Shown piece after piece: positions 33,901 through 44,589 of a stretch of 64,000 bases of DNA. The DNA comes from Psococerastis gibbosa. Taxonomy: Eukaryota > Arthropoda > Insecta > Psocodea > Psocidae. Every line of letters begins with the position of its first letter. The first letter of the stretch is position 1. The DNA lies in NCBI GenBank assembly GCA_963971405.1, contig OZ020490.1:7984874-8048873 (forward strand). Reading direction: 5' to 3'. The position numbers and the translations under genes are program-made. The notes under the pieces were generated by a model, which saw only the letters and a list, made by a program, of their open reading frames with translations, did no database searches and was not told where the DNA came from.

Positions 33901-36900
33901 CGTAAAAACAAAATTGGCTATGCATTTCCCAGACAACGTGAATGCTCCTAACTGATCTTGAAATTGCAGTTGTAAAATTGAAAGGAAAGCCATTGCCCAG
34001 TGATGAAGGTATGCAAATTAATCAGCTAATGGATCTTGAAGAAAAGAGAGTTGCCCTCTTGTTGGAATGTATTGCTGAGAAACTAAAAAGATTCAAAGTT
34101 GTGCCCGGGCTTAATATTGCCAAGGTGAATATTTTCAGCCTTTGGCATTGTCATTAAGGTGTTAGGCGGGTATTCCACCGACGTGGATTTTGAATGTGAA
34201 TGTGTCGTGACGTGGTAGCAGACATCATTAATAAGTCGCGGTGATGTCTGCTACCACGTCATGACACATTCACATTCAAAATCCACGTGGGTGGAATAGC
34301 CGCCTTAAGGTTAGCTTAGTAATAGAACAAAAAGTCAACATTCACTTATTTATTTATAAGTGTTATGAGTATGTATTTGGAAAAATAATAGGTGCAGGCC
34401 AAGATGTTCACCCTCTGGATTACTTTCTCCCCTCGAGTCTGGTTCGTCCTTCTCCCACTGTACATTGCCTCACCAACTAGGCTCTCCATTGTCAATTGTC
34501 GTCAGCAGGCTCAGTGGGCAGATTATGGCCATTGGTGTTAACTTACTCTTGGGGTTAAAACTGTATATTGACAAGTTTTCAATAGCACTTTCCATTGTAA
34601 AATGACCTTTTTTACATTTTTAATATATTATCCCCGGCATTAAAATCGCCATGATCGGGCCGCGGTAGGTCAAGCCACCCGCGGAGGCGTACCACTGCCA
34701 TCAGCGTAAACTTCATACCAATATGAATATATATTTTATTTATATTAATTTATGCTACACCTCTACACATTCGATATAATTGTCTTCAACTTTATATCAT
34801 AGGGGGAAGGAGTTAAAGATACCATAAGTAACGCCGAGTTTGGAAAAGTCTTAAATTTCCTGGGAATCTGTTTGACTCCGGTGGAATTTCATCTTCTGGC
34901 TAGAAAGTTTGCGAGAGATCCGTTTTACGTTAGCTACAGAGGCTTTATCTACACTGTTGTACAGATAGTTGAACGAAAGAAGAAAGGTAGGTAATGCTGG
35001 AAACAATATTATAGTCGATTTCCTTTGGTCTGTGCCCTACCGCCCCCCCCCCCCAACATTTACAGGGACTACCGAACTCAGAGCTATTCTGTCGAGGTAA
35101 TAACAATTTTGTTGGAAGTTACTATAATATTTTCTACGAAAATGTAGTAGCAGAGCTCAATTGTATGTTTGTAAGGGTGGATCCAGTATTTCCAGCGGAA
35201 AATTTAGGGGGGAGGGGTCACAAGTTTTTTATAAGTTTAAAAGATCAGTTTTATTAATTTTTTTTTATTAGGTATCTTATGAATTTACACATTTTACTCA
35301 TTTAGGTGGGGTCATGACCGCCTGATCCCCCCTGTGGATCCGCCACCCACAAAATTGGACTCCGCAACGGGATTTTTTGTTGGCACAATTTGACGTTGTT
35401 GTCTTTACCGAATAGTCACTTACGACTTTTTGTTACCCAATCAAAAGGGGTAAAAATTGTGTCGCATACGCGGCCACAAGGCTGTAGCCAGGATTTTTTT
35501 TTGGGGGGGGGGGGATTTAAGAAATACCATTGGAGATTTTATAGTGGTCTTTATTTCCCCTCTCAAAATCCGATTCTATCTAGCATCAAGCCATTTCATT
35601 TCGGGGTGGGAGGGGGGAGGTTGAACCCCCATTAACCCCCCCCCCCTTGGCTACGGCCTTGCGCGGCCACTCTGATTTTTTGTTGCATTGGTTATATTTT
35701 TATTAAAAACTAGAGACAACTAGTGTGCAGCCGCAATGCTAACTTGGCTTCAAACACCCATTTACGTGGCGCTGCTTTTCGCCACACAAAGGTAACCTAA
35801 TCTAATAGGTTGGTTTTTATTTTCTATTTAATTAATACTTAAAGTTATTAGGATTTCGTTTGTTTAATTAGCAGAGGACTACTTCATACATAATACTACC
35901 ATGATTTTTTTTTTAGTTCTGCGGTGCTGGGGGTTTTCCGTGAAAACTGATAGGCGACAAAAATTTACCGAATCCTCAGCTTCAACTCCTCAATCCACGA
36001 CTTTCACCCGAACGGCTCACTGTCTACATTTTCTGGCCATGCTTCGGAGGGCATTTAAAACAGGCGGTCCCCAGCCTTCCTAGTTGAGTGTATGAGAGGG
36101 CTTTATAGCCATAACTCCGCTAGGTTGGCTTAGTAATAGAAACAATAAACTTCCTTATTTATTTATTTATTTTATTTAGATTTAGTAAATCATAAGTACC
36201 ATCATAAAATCATAGGGATGAAATTTTTGTTCATTTAATTGCCAGGAATAGAACTTTTTCTCGAAAAAAAAAATGTTCTTAAATTCCAGATGAAGGTAAC
36301 ATTGACTGTGGACAAAAAAGTGACGAAATAAATGTTGAGCCCCTCAGTTCTAATTTTAGACATAATTTAGCCGCAAAAAGGCAAAATGTTTTAACATGTG
36401 GCCATAATAAGGAAACGTGTTGTGGAAAAGCCACGGAGCTCGAGTGTATTATGGATCGAATCCGGATGAGGGTGAAATTTCGCAGAATCGACTTGAGAAC
36501 TCATTTTCGTGACTGGGACAAGTGAGTAAGCTACCTGCATAGCTTGAGATCTTTTTCATTTGAGGGAGATTCATCTACCTATTGTGTTTGACTTCCACTA
36601 AATTTCTTCACAACTTGAGCCTGAGGCTAAATCCACCCCCCGTTCAAAATGTTATATATATATACTGTATGTACAGGTATATGAGCATGATGTAATCAAC
36701 GTAGTCTAAGAAAATTAAGAATCTCGTCACGTTAGAATGAATGAATGAATGAAAGAATAAATAAACGACTTTATTCCAATTCAAATGGCGAACAATAAGA
36801 CTATAAAGTCTTCTTTTCTTTCATCTTAACCATAATTCAAATATTTTCTTTTGAAATTTTTACTTTTTAAGAAGATAGAACATGCTAAATTATATAAAAT

Positions 36901-39491
36901 GATGCGTGCTTCCTTCTTTTTTTTAAACTTAAATATTTGCTAGCATTACACTCGGAATCATCCCACGTTCCGCCACTGGGAATGTGTCTACCAAAATTAA
37001 TAAATATAATTATATTAATATTAATAATAATAAACAACCAAGTTGGAAGACGTCAAGTACAAGGCCGTAGCCAGGATTTTTTTTCGGCGGGGTTTTAGAA
37101 ATTTCATTGGGTATTACATAGTGGTTTTTATTTTTCCTCTCAAAATCCGATTCTAACTAGTATGAAGCCATTTCATTTCGGGGGGGGGGGGGGGGGAGGG
37201 GTGGGTTTGAACCCCCATGAACCGCTTGGCTACGGCCATGGTCAAGTAGATACGCCAAGGGAGCGATTTCAGAGAGAGTGTTTCGGGAGATAGAACAATC
37301 ATTGAACGTGGGATAAATAAAAGTTAAAAATAATTTGTGATTTTATATAATTTCCAATGTAATCATTAGGCTACATACATAACTTACAAGCACTGTTTTG
37401 TTGAAATTATAAGTTAATTTTTTTAGGCAAAACAATGGACGCATTTTAAAACGTCATTTCTGGGACGTTTTTCGTGCAGCCGGATTTTTTTTCTCGTACG
37501 ATGAAATTTCGATGATTGATAATTTCTACATGACCGAACATGGTATGGACTACCTGTCTTTTCTGCAAGATCTTCATCCTCAGCATCCCTTTGTTAAGAC
37601 CCAGGTACGCAGGTATGTTTAGCTTAACTTCTGTAAGAATACTTGGCATTTCCATTTTATTGTATTTTTTTTAATTGTTCGTCAGGACCTGTAGAGTAGT
37701 GGTACTGGCTACGACTTTCACCCGAAAGGTTGTTGGTTCGAGTCCCACACTGGCTACTTTTTCTGGTCGTGCTTCGGAGGGCATGTAAGGCAGGCGTTGA
37801 GTGTTGAGTTGAGTGTGAGAGTGGGCTTTATAGCCCTAACTCCGCTATGTAGGCTTAGTAATAGAACAACAAAACGTCAAGATTTTATTGTTTTTCAGCG
37901 GATATTAAGAGTGTGAGCGGTTTTTAATTTTTAATTATTTATTATTATTTTCCTAGCCTATATTTTATTTATTATTTTTTTTACATTTGATGAGAAATAA
38001 TTTGTCTATTAATGTTAGCAGGATCTTCTATAAGTAACCTATAGGTATGTTCATGATGCTTACATTTCCTACAAAATTTTTTAAAAATTTAGCACGTTGA
38101 ATCACATAGTGAATACCCCTTTAAATTTTCAATGATGTAAAAAAAATTCAAACTTCTGCCCTATATTAGGCTAATTTTGTGATGAAATTACTTTAAAGCT
38201 ACGACGTATTATTTTTAAACCCTATAATTAAGCAAATTAAATAAATAATAAATAATTAATTAAAAAATATAATGGTTCCGATTCAAAGGTGACCAAAGTC
38301 TGTCAGTTTCCTCTTATATACTGTACAATGCTTTCTTTTTCTTTATTTATCCAACGCCCGAACGTGGTAGTTCAACCATTCGTCGCCGAGCTTCCCAATA
38401 GCGGTTCACCAAGTCATCGTTCGGGTAGGTGAGAGCCGTGCAGTCCCTCAGGTGGTCTTCGTCCATTCTTCCACCGTGACATAGTGGACATGTGTCATCG
38501 GCGGCAAGGCCAATGCGTTACTGTATAATGCTAACGGTTAGGCTAGGCTGGCTTAGTTATAAAACAAGAAGTCATTATTTAATTATTTGTTTAAAAGGGC
38601 CCCGCCAGCATCGGACTGTGGACCTTTCCATAAAGAGGGCCTCGGAACCTGCTGTGGAAAATACGCCGTACCTGACACGACAATTTTCAAAATGGACAGG
38701 AGAAAAATTGCTGCTAATGCTTTCAACAAGATAGCAAAATGCCCACCCCTAAATCTAGTTGATATATTCAAGGTAAATACTAAGGGACCATATACCTAAA
38801 CGGCAATTTGTGCACTTAGAACCGTTTGAATTTACTGACTTCAAATATGTTGTAATTGGATGCAAGCTATAAATGAAGCAAAATAAATATTATTCCTTAA
38901 CTGCCAAATCCAAAAAAGGGTGAATTGTTTACAACAGTTATATAATTTAACATGGATTTATTCCTATTAATTTTGCCTTTATTTCTATTATTTCAAGATT
39001 GTCAAGCAATTTGCCCTTGTTAGCTATGCGTAGTATTTTAAAATTATTAAAAGTGTTGTTAGATTTGGCAGTTAAGGAATAATGTTTGTTTATGTCTTAT
39101 TTATATCTTGCAATTACTTGTTTCAATTTAAATTTTCACTTGACGATGACATAAGGCCGAAATCAGTCATGTTTTCTGTTTTTTTTTTTTAGTTTTTTTA
39201 ATGTAATATTGACAAAGCTCTAATTTATTTTTAAAAAAGGTTCCGTTACCCTAGTTTACCCTTCTACGGCATTGTAGGAATATCTTATATTTTTAGGACC
39301 AAGATAAAACAAATTCAGGATCTATTACCAAAGAACAGCTGTTGAAAGCGTTGGGTCGAAGAAATATGGACTACCTGCTTTCACCAAAGGAGCTGTCGCA
39401 ACTCAGTGAAGTTTTAAAGAATAAGAAAGGCTTAATCGGCTATCGAATGTTGGAAAATGCTTTGCTTCATGCTGACCCATATCTTATTTAA
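30923..39491 (+). CDS. EF-hand domain protein, 8 exons, 469 aa
   Basis: Exons: 30923-31058, 32675-32821, 33970-34124, 34803-34986, 36290-36521, 37427-37612, 38598-38772 and 39297-39491. All introns are GT-AG and phases close to 1410 nt. An in-frame TAA six bases before the ATG supports the start. Degenerate EF-hand loops are visible: YDDDKTGLVSLETF (residues 36-49), FRDWDKQNNGRILKR spanning exons 5-6 (about 281-295), and DQDKTNSGSITKEQL (406-420). All lack the position-12 Glu, so calcium binding is doubtful. The regular repetition of helix-loop-helix units resembles EFCAB6-type proteins (multi-EF-hand, sperm/axoneme-associated in vertebrates), but I cannot assign orthology. Introns are riddled with MITEs, SINEs and LINE fragments. 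Confidence 0.85.
31605..31760 (+). repeat. tRNA-derived SINE head
   Basis: GGGGCTTGTAGTCCAGCGGT followed by TAAGACGACC resembles a tRNA A-box head. The opposite-strand block at 41700-41790 carries the same GCGGTTAAGACGACG with a good B box. No tRNA cloverleaf is complete. Lies in EF-hand intron 1. Confidence 0.5.
31929..32049. mobile_element. Palindromic MITE, TTAGGCG family, copy A
   Basis: Arms GGCGCAAACTCCACCGACCT and its complement (ending 32049), extended by CGATAGTGATATTGA-like sequence, surround a core with GACGTGGTA and AATGTCTGTACCAC. The left flank is TTA (31926-31928); the right flank is ACA, so one duplication copy has changed. Lies in EF-hand intron 1. Member of the arm-swapping family described in the findings. 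Confidence 0.75.
33240..33470. repeat. Inverted-duplicate repeat with hammerhead-like core, copy 2
   Basis: The sequence CCGTGGTCGAAATGAAAGCG, with CTTCCAAACATTTCGTCGAC, reappears inverted at 33386-33455. This makes a head-to-head pair with an internal GAGCCTCAGCTGCTGAGCCTC palindrome region. The + strand copy at 33386-33418 holds CTGAAGA, GTCGAC, CGCAGAT, GTTGAC, GAAAC in order. Lies in EF-hand intron 2. Confidence 0.7.
34165..34304. mobile_element. Palindromic MITE, TTAGGCG family, copy B
   Basis: 140 bp, nearly perfect palindrome flanked by TTA on both sides (34162-34164, 34305-34307). Tip GGCGGGTATTCCACCGAC, core GTGACGTGGTAGCAGACATC. Arms of about 63 bp close on a 14-bp loop TTAATAAGTCGCGG. 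TTA duplications and GG-starting tips fit PIF/Harbinger-type MITEs. Lies in EF-hand intron 3, about 40 bp after the donor site. Confidence 0.88.
34490..34680. repeat. Dispersed repeat, inverted copy at 47985-48105
   Basis: CAGTGGGCAGATTATGGCCA, GTTAACTTACTCTTGGGGTT and AAAACTGTA match the reverse complement of 48050-48105 with the same order and spacing. The interior (TTTCCATTGTAAAATGACC) also has a counterpart. It ends in CCCCGGCATTAAAATCGCCA, also seen in the MITE at 27398. Non-coding. Confidence 0.7.
35174..35349. mobile_element. Small TIR element (GGGTGGATCC tips)
   Basis: GGGTGGATCCAG (35175) and CTGTGGATCCGCCACCC (to 35349) are inverted. The interior is GC-tract rich. This resembles hAT MITEs starting CAGTGGCGGATCC. 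Duplication not established. Confidence 0.55.
35477..35661. mobile_element. hAT MITE, GTAGCC family, copy 1
   Basis: Tips CAAGGCTGTAGCCAGG and CTTGGCTACGGCCTTG, an exact 8-bp duplication CGCGGCCA (35469-35476, 35662-35669), and G-run/C-run just inside the tips. 185 bp, in EF-hand intron 4. Confidence 0.93.
35975..36180 (+). repeat. SINE copy (shared tail with 37684)
   Basis: CTTCGGAGGGCATTTAAAAC, GAGAGGGCTTTATAGCCATA and ACTCCGCTAGGTTGGCTTAG match the SINE at 37684-37870 block for block. The tRNA-like head is degraded. Similar tails (GGCTTAGTAATAGAACAA) end other copies near 34312 and 38536. Confidence 0.65.
37060..37240. mobile_element. hAT MITE, GTAGCC family, copy 2
   Basis: Tips CAAGGCCGTAGCCAGG and CTTGGCTACGGCCATG, an exact duplication GTCAAGTA (37052-37059, 37241-37248), and a G-run at about 37180-37195. 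181 bp, about 75% alike to copy 1 including TCATTTCGGGG. In EF-hand intron 5. Confidence 0.93.
37684..37880 (+). repeat. tRNA-derived SINE
   Basis: Head CCTGTAGAGTAGTGGTACTG (A-box-like) and GTTGGTTCGAGTCCCAC (B box, GGTTCGAGTCC) are followed by a body (CTTCGGAGGGCATGTAAGGC, GTGGGCTTTATAGCCCTAAC) and tail TAGGCTTAGTAATAGAACAA. RNA polymerase III-type promoter boxes about 35 bp apart. In EF-hand intron 6. Confidence 0.8.
38338..38525 (-). pseudogene. LINE C-terminal zinc-knuckle fragment
   Basis: The minus strand encodes ADDTCPLCHGGRMDEDHLRDC, the C-x2-C...H-x4-C motif at the C-terminus of many non-LTR RT proteins, then LTYPNDDLVNRYWEARRRM. 5' truncated. In EF-hand intron 6, next to a SINE tail. 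Confidence 0.75.
38880..39200. mobile_element. Penelope-like fragment with inverted end
   Basis: 38985-39045 resembles the antisense of the GIY-YIG region at 16060-16140 (TTGTCAAGCAATTTGCCCTT, GCTATGCGTAGTATTTTAAA). It is bracketed by inverted copies of ATTCCTTAACTGCCAAATC (38890 and 39063). The + strand then ends in CTTGACGATGACATAAGGCC and GAAATCAGTC, the hammerhead-like 3' motif. In EF-hand intron 7. Confidence 0.7.
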
Positions 39492-39639
39492 AATAAATTA
39501 TCCTCACCCACCCTCGACACTTCTGACTTTTTAAAATAGGCTAAATTGCCACCAATTATTTTTATATGTTATACCTTGTTACAACCTGTACTTGGTTAAG
39601 TCATGCTTTAAGTCATTGCGTCAATGGTAAGCTTGCCTC

Positions 39640-40170
39640 TGCTTGTCCATTATCGCTTGAAACCGGTGTTGGTTGACACCGAGAACGTATATCAGCTTGC
39701 CAATGACCAAAAATTCATACGGAAACAAACAAATAATGTCCAAAATCCATACGGTCGTTGGCATTGGACAAAAAAGTCATACAAAATATAAAAATTACAA
39801 TTGTTACAGCGTTTCTTTCCTTGGTACAGACCTTGGGTTTACCATTATAAATAAAATGACAAAAGTCCCCATCGACCCCATGAGTGTTAAAAAAAGTTAT
39901 TAAGGAGTCACAATTTCAGTTTTTTTTTAGTTTTTCTCGAAAACAGTAAGTTTTGTCAAAATGTTTTTATACAAAGTTGTAGATCTTTAAATTGTCAATA
40001 AAATGGTTACTATAATTTTTTTCAAGGACCACCATTCCTGAGATATTGCGCTTGTAAACAAAAAGTTTAATTTTCATCAAGAAATTAAAGAATTGATTAG
40101 ACCAATTTCGTAAGAGTCACGTTCCACATAATATGCACATATAGTCATGTACGATGTATACATATTTCGG
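39640..40170. other. No gene; possible old repeat
   Basis: Downstream of the EF-hand stop codon. TACAAAGTTGTAGATCTTTA, with GGACCACCATTCCTGAGATA, has the look of a widespread invertebrate repeat, but no end is visible. The short open frame 39673-39903 has no domain. Confidence 0.3.
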
Positions 40171-40182
40171 CAGGTACTTACG

Positions 40183-40422
40183 CAGAGGCGGCGCTAGAAA
40201 TTTAAAGGTGGTGGGGCCAAGGGGGGCATGACATCTATCTGGGGGGGGGGGGGGGCAATGAAAAAACAAAAACATTTTTCATTGGGGGTAGGTATAACGT
40301 TCAATAATTCTGCAATTGAACAACATGTACAATATCTCAAAAGTGGGGGGGGGGCATGGAGGGGCCGGAGAAACTGTTGGGGGGGCCAGGCCCCCTCGGG
40401 CACCCCCGTAGCGCCGCCACTG
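40183..40422. mobile_element. hAT MITE (AGGCGGCGCTA tips)
   Basis: CAGAGGCGGCGCTAG at the left and TAGCGCCGCCACTG at the right; duplication TACTTACG versus TACTTAAG (7 of 8). G-runs inside. 240 bp. Confidence 0.85.
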
Positions 40423-40430
40423 TACTTAAG

Positions 40431-41690
40431 TATGCCTATTCATGCCTCTATCACGTATGAACTATTCTAATCATCGCTATTATTTATATTATTTAAATAC
40501 TAAATAAGTGTAAAAAGCGTTGTAAATTCGCAATTACAGAAATTACGTGGAAATTAACTAAACGAACTGAGGCCTTTATCATACTTAAATTAAATTAAAC
40601 CCCTTAAATTGACCTTTATCGCTTATTCGCCGTAACCAATGCTATAACTCGCTCAAAAGACATCATAAAAAATTCAATTTTCATATTACAACAAGTCCCC
40701 CTAATAGGATATTATTGTATAAACTTCCAATCTCGTATTATCACAGACGAGACGAATATTAAAATCATACCTAATCATCGTTTAACGACCTCATCCTGTA
40801 AAATTTTGCTTTTCCAAAATCAAGGGATTCCATAGCATAAAGTTGAAAAAAGAGCTATAATCCTAGCTAAAATTAATCACCATATACACCATCTTAGACA
40901 GTACCCGAAAAAAATATATTGTAAGAAGACAGTACATGTGAAGCCACAGTACAGAAAAATCTGCAGTAACTGACGGTGAAATATGGAGAAAAGGTCACAA
41001 TCCAGGAGACTCCCCTCCTTTCCGGAAAATTTTCCCGCTCCCGATGTAAATACCCCCACCGCTTGCTAATAATAATAAATGGGGTTTACGATAAGTTAAA
41101 CATGGGTGACGGGGACCAGTGGAAAATGAATGGCGGTGACGTCAGAGTTGTGAGCATTGGTAGATCGATACAAGTCGGAGTTTTCGGGAAAGGATTTTGA
41201 ATCTGCGGGGCCGCCGTGTTTGAAATTTCAGGTACGTGCAAATGTATGTCACTGGTAGCAGACGAACTTTAAATTAAATTAGTTTAGGTTCAGGTTTTTA
41301 GTGTTTGCAACAGTAAGTGTATACATTCCGAAATCCATTAGGGAATATTTGCTATAAGTAAGTATAAAATTTATTGGGAATTTCACTATCAACACAAGAA
41401 TTTTATCGTTGTTTTGCGTGCTTGCCTTATAAGGCATTTCAGGTAGCCTAAGTGGTAATGTATGCGTCATTGACAAACGACGTAGGTACACACCCACTGT
41501 TTTGTTTTTCATTTTGGGGTACGTTGTTGCGTGTGAACAGAAATCTTGTGGCTTATTTCGGTCCCTGCCGTTTATTACTACTGCTACTTCATATTGCAGT
41601 AGGTTATTATATTTCATGACGTATACATGCAACACTGACATTTAGCTAACTTAGGGTCAAGGGATAACCTCGTTATAACCGCAATTAGAG
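40431..41690. other. No gene seen
   Basis: AT-rich intergenic stretch. Open frames at 40976-41200 (+) and 41279-41641 (-) lack recognisable domains or compositional support. Confidence 0.35.
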
Positions 41691-41694
41691 GATA

Positions 41695-41795
41695 AAGAAA
41701 AAAACTGGACTTGGCAGTCGGCGGGTTTCGAACCTAACCGGGACGTCGTCTTAACCGCTGTACTGTACTACAAGTGCAATTCCCTCTAAATCCTC
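41695..41795 (-). repeat. tRNA-derived SINE head (minus strand)
   Basis: The minus strand reads AGTACAGCGGTTAAGACGAC, GTCCCGGTTAGGTTCGAAAC, CCGCCGACTGCC. GGTTCGAAACC is a near-perfect B box and CAGCGGTTAAGACG an A-box-like head. A weaker relative lies at about 42425-42455. Followed by the TTAGGCG palindrome. Confidence 0.7.
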
Positions 41796-41801
41796 TACTT
41801 A

Positions 41802-42185
41802 GGCGCCCATTCCATTGACCGGCTAGGGCTATTTCCAACAACGGTGACGTGGCAGCAGACATTCAAGACTTAGGTAGCGTTTCCACCGACCTCGCATTGC
41901 AGAATGCAAATGACACTGACGGAAATCAGAATTTTTCTTTTTATAGAAATCTATTAAAATGTTTGTACTTAACATATCCCATGAAGCCATTTTTTAATAT
42001 TAGTTTATTTGTTTGTGATTTTACTGTATGATCATTGATCAATTTTAACTATGGCATAGAGGAAAATAAACATTTCCGTCAATTCTGCAATGCGAGGTCG
42101 GTGGAAACGCCACCTAAGTCTTGAATGTCTGCTACCACGTCACCGTTGTTGGAAATAGCCCTAGCCGGTCAATGGAATGGGCACC
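41802..42185. mobile_element. Nested palindromic MITE, TTAGGCG family, copy C (384 bp)
   Basis: Flanked by TTA (41799-41801, 42186-42188). Outer arms of about 68 bp start GGCGCCCATTCCATTGACCG and end GCAGACATTCAAGACT. Inside them is a second palindromic module (41873-42114) whose tips GGTAGCGTTTCCACCGACCT and AGGTCGGTGGAAACGCCACC use the same TTCCACCGAC motif. Its interior is AT-rich. Copy at 52536-52919 is the same length. Confidence 0.88.
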
Positions 42186-42189
42186 TTAT

Positions 42190-43030
42190 GTGCTCTTATT
42201 GACATGATTCGTATTGCTAGACAGGTTAGCACAGCTACACAACTATCTAACCGAACAGGTCTGTGAGTTTACTTTATTGCATAAATAAATTATACTGGTA
42301 CTATACATATTGCAGTATTTTTATGATATACGGTATAGCTTATAACACTGACTTTAAACTAACTTTGGTTGAAGAGGTAACCTCCTCGTTATAACTGAAA
42401 TTAGAGGATATAAAAAACTGGACTTGGTGGGATTCAAACTCACGATCAACGCCTATTAGTTTATTTCAAGTACTACTACTTGTTTCTTAAGATGCTTCAT
42501 GATTAAAGGGCAAGGATCTTGCTGGAATTCAACCCTTTTCCGCTAAGAAAATGGCTAGGTAGGTTCAGTGTAGACACCTTTCATTTTACACAAAGGTTAC
42601 CTAATTCTCACAGAAAAATAATTTAGTCATATTTCATGAAAATGTAGTCTCTTTTTTTGCCCCAGAACAAAACTATCAAGGGGCACGTGTCACGTTGGTT
42701 TTGGTTTACATTAATAACAACGACTACAGTATATGTGAATTTAAAATGAATCGTTGGAGCAGTTTATGAAAAAAAAAATTTTAGCATTTTATTTAAATTT
42801 CTTTTGGATTATTTTGGAGGGTAAAACCCCCCAAAATTTAGTTAACCCAAAATAAAGAAATTGATCCCGAGATAAGATTTTTGTGAACCTAGGCCATGCA
42901 AAACTTAAACTTTAACTTCAACATAAAAATCCATAGAGTAGTTTGCATATTGACGAACAGACAGACAGAAATTTCGTTTTTGGGTAAATCATCTGAAAGC
43001 TGGAACCATGACAGCTTTCCTGATATGCAA
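42190..43030. repeat. AT-rich region with dispersed repeat
   Basis: 42780-42990 (TTTTGGAGGGTAAAACCCCC, ATTGACGAACAGACAGACAG) is related in inverted orientation to 49070-49235 (TTTTACCCTCCGAAATC, AAATTTCTGTCTGTTTGGCA). No gene. Confidence 0.5.
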
Positions 43031-43040
43031 TACTACCTTA

Positions 43041-43337
43041 CAGAGGCGTAAAGTTTTAGAATGATGGCGGGGGCAAAACTAAGTAGACCTTATGACGTCA
43101 TCAGGCAGGACTTAAGGAAAAACTGAAAATAAAAGAGCAAAATAGTGGGGTTTTACGCATTTTAATAATTTTAAAGCATCGATTTGTTTGTTTGTAGATT
43201 TTACTAAGCTAAAAAAGGAATGCTTATTTCATATTGCTGTAAAGGGGACCATGAAGTATGAACCACGTCTTACAATGCTGGGAGCTGGGGGGGGGGGGCA
43301 AGTTGGACCGTGCCCCCCTCCCAACTTTACGCCCCTG
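43041..43337. mobile_element. hAT MITE (AGGCGTAAAG tips)
   Basis: CAGAGGCGTAAAGTT and ACTTTACGCCCCTG, with an exact duplication CTACCTTA (43033-43040, 43338-43345). G-run at about 43287-43297. 297 bp. Confidence 0.9.
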
Positions 43338-43349
43338 CTACCTTACTAC

Positions 43350-43810
43350 GCGTGTCTACGTATAAATTGAAAAGCAAAAAACCGACAGGATTGTCGACAG
43401 TAGGCCTGTACAAGTAGGCTTACTTCCATAAAAACCGTTAAAATACCAAACGTAGCTGGAAGCTGGTACTTATCGTATATTCTACACAATATTATCCCAC
43501 AAGAACCGCTATTCACCAGAAATAACTAATGGAAAGGGCAAACAAAAAACGGCAAGCAATTAGAATTCGTAATTTATTTTCTGATTTGCTGGCCTGATAT
43601 AAAAGTTTACATGACAGGCCAACATTTCAACTCCACTTTCATTAATTCTCAGATAAACTAGTCAGATATATACAGTATATCGTTTTTTCCCGTAAGTTTT
43701 AACTTTTCATTCAGAGGTTCTATTTCTTTGCACATATATTGCCGTCACATACCCCTGAAATTATTTTTACGATAATCTTTTATACCACAAACAAACCCCA
43801 TGTGATGATA
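43350..43810. other. No gene seen
   Basis: AT-rich intergenic sequence. Nothing recognised on either strand. Confidence 0.5.
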
Positions 43811-43817
43811 TGGACCT

Positions 43818-43892
43818 ATTATAAATTAAGTTATAATATGGTAGCAGACATCATTAATAAGTCTATACCATATTATAACTTAATTTATAATA
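43818..43892. repeat. Palindrome, TTAGGCG-family core with foreign arms, copy D
   Basis: The spacer 43840-43863 (GGTAGCAGACATCATTAATA plus AGTC) is identical over 24 bp to 34213-34236. Its arms (ATAAATTAAGTTATAATATG and the exact complement) are AT-rich and unrelated to any other copy. No GGCG tips are seen. Confidence 0.8.
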
Positions 43893-44117
43893 TATAATAA
43901 TATATGTGTATTGAAAACAATTTTACATTACACAGATCAGCAGTAGCCACAACAGCTACCGTACATAGCTGAAAGAGAATCAACGTACATTATCACTCAA
44001 AAATTAAAAATTTAAATAGAAATAAATAAAACACAGCATCACATAATAAATTAATTGAATTACATATTTTTCATGAAATAAATGAATAAATAAAGGATTT
44101 ATGAGGACAGGAGGAAC

Positions 44118-44588
44118 TCCACGTTTTCTCACCTGTCGTATGGCGTAGCCCTATGGGGAAATTCCTCAGACTGCACTAGGGCTTTCCGCCTGCAAAAAAA
44201 GGCTGTGCGACTTCTGGCAGGAATATTGGACCAGCGTGTGTCATGCCGATCACTATTCCCTCGTTTGGGTATCCTCACTCTCCCTGCTTTTTTTATATTA
44301 GAACTGATAATTTATATCAGGAGGGAGGGACTGGGGCTTAAAAATTATGAAATTCACCACCATCACACACGGAGAAGGGGTGACATTCACCTGGGAGCAG
44401 TCAGACTCTCTAAGGTACTAAAGGGACCCTTCCAACTCGGTTCCAGACTGTTTAATAAGCTCCCACAGGGTCTAAAAAGAGAAGATATTAGCCTAAACGC
44501 TTTCAAGAGCAAGGTGAAGGGACTCCTGGTGAGTTGTTGCCCTTACTCCGTCAATGAATTCTTAGCGACCAACCTCCCTCCCTGCTGA
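44118..44588 (+). pseudogene. LINE ORF2 C-terminus (post-RT region)
   Basis: One open frame from about 44118: LSYGVALWGNSSD, FRLQKKAVRLLAG, CRSLFPRLGILTLPAFFILE, HHHHTRRRGDIHL and GSRLFNKLPQGLK. These are the blocks that follow the RT domain in Jockey/CR1-type LINEs. The stop at 44586-44588 looks like the natural end. 5' truncated; no poly(A) seen. Fairly young, since it is open throughout. Confidence 0.85.
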
Positions 44589-44589
44589 C

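Noticed and set aside
31605-41795. Genuine tRNA genes
   Set aside because: A and B box-like blocks are present, but no complete cloverleaf or anticodon arm; copies share non-tRNA bodies and tails, so they are SINE heads.
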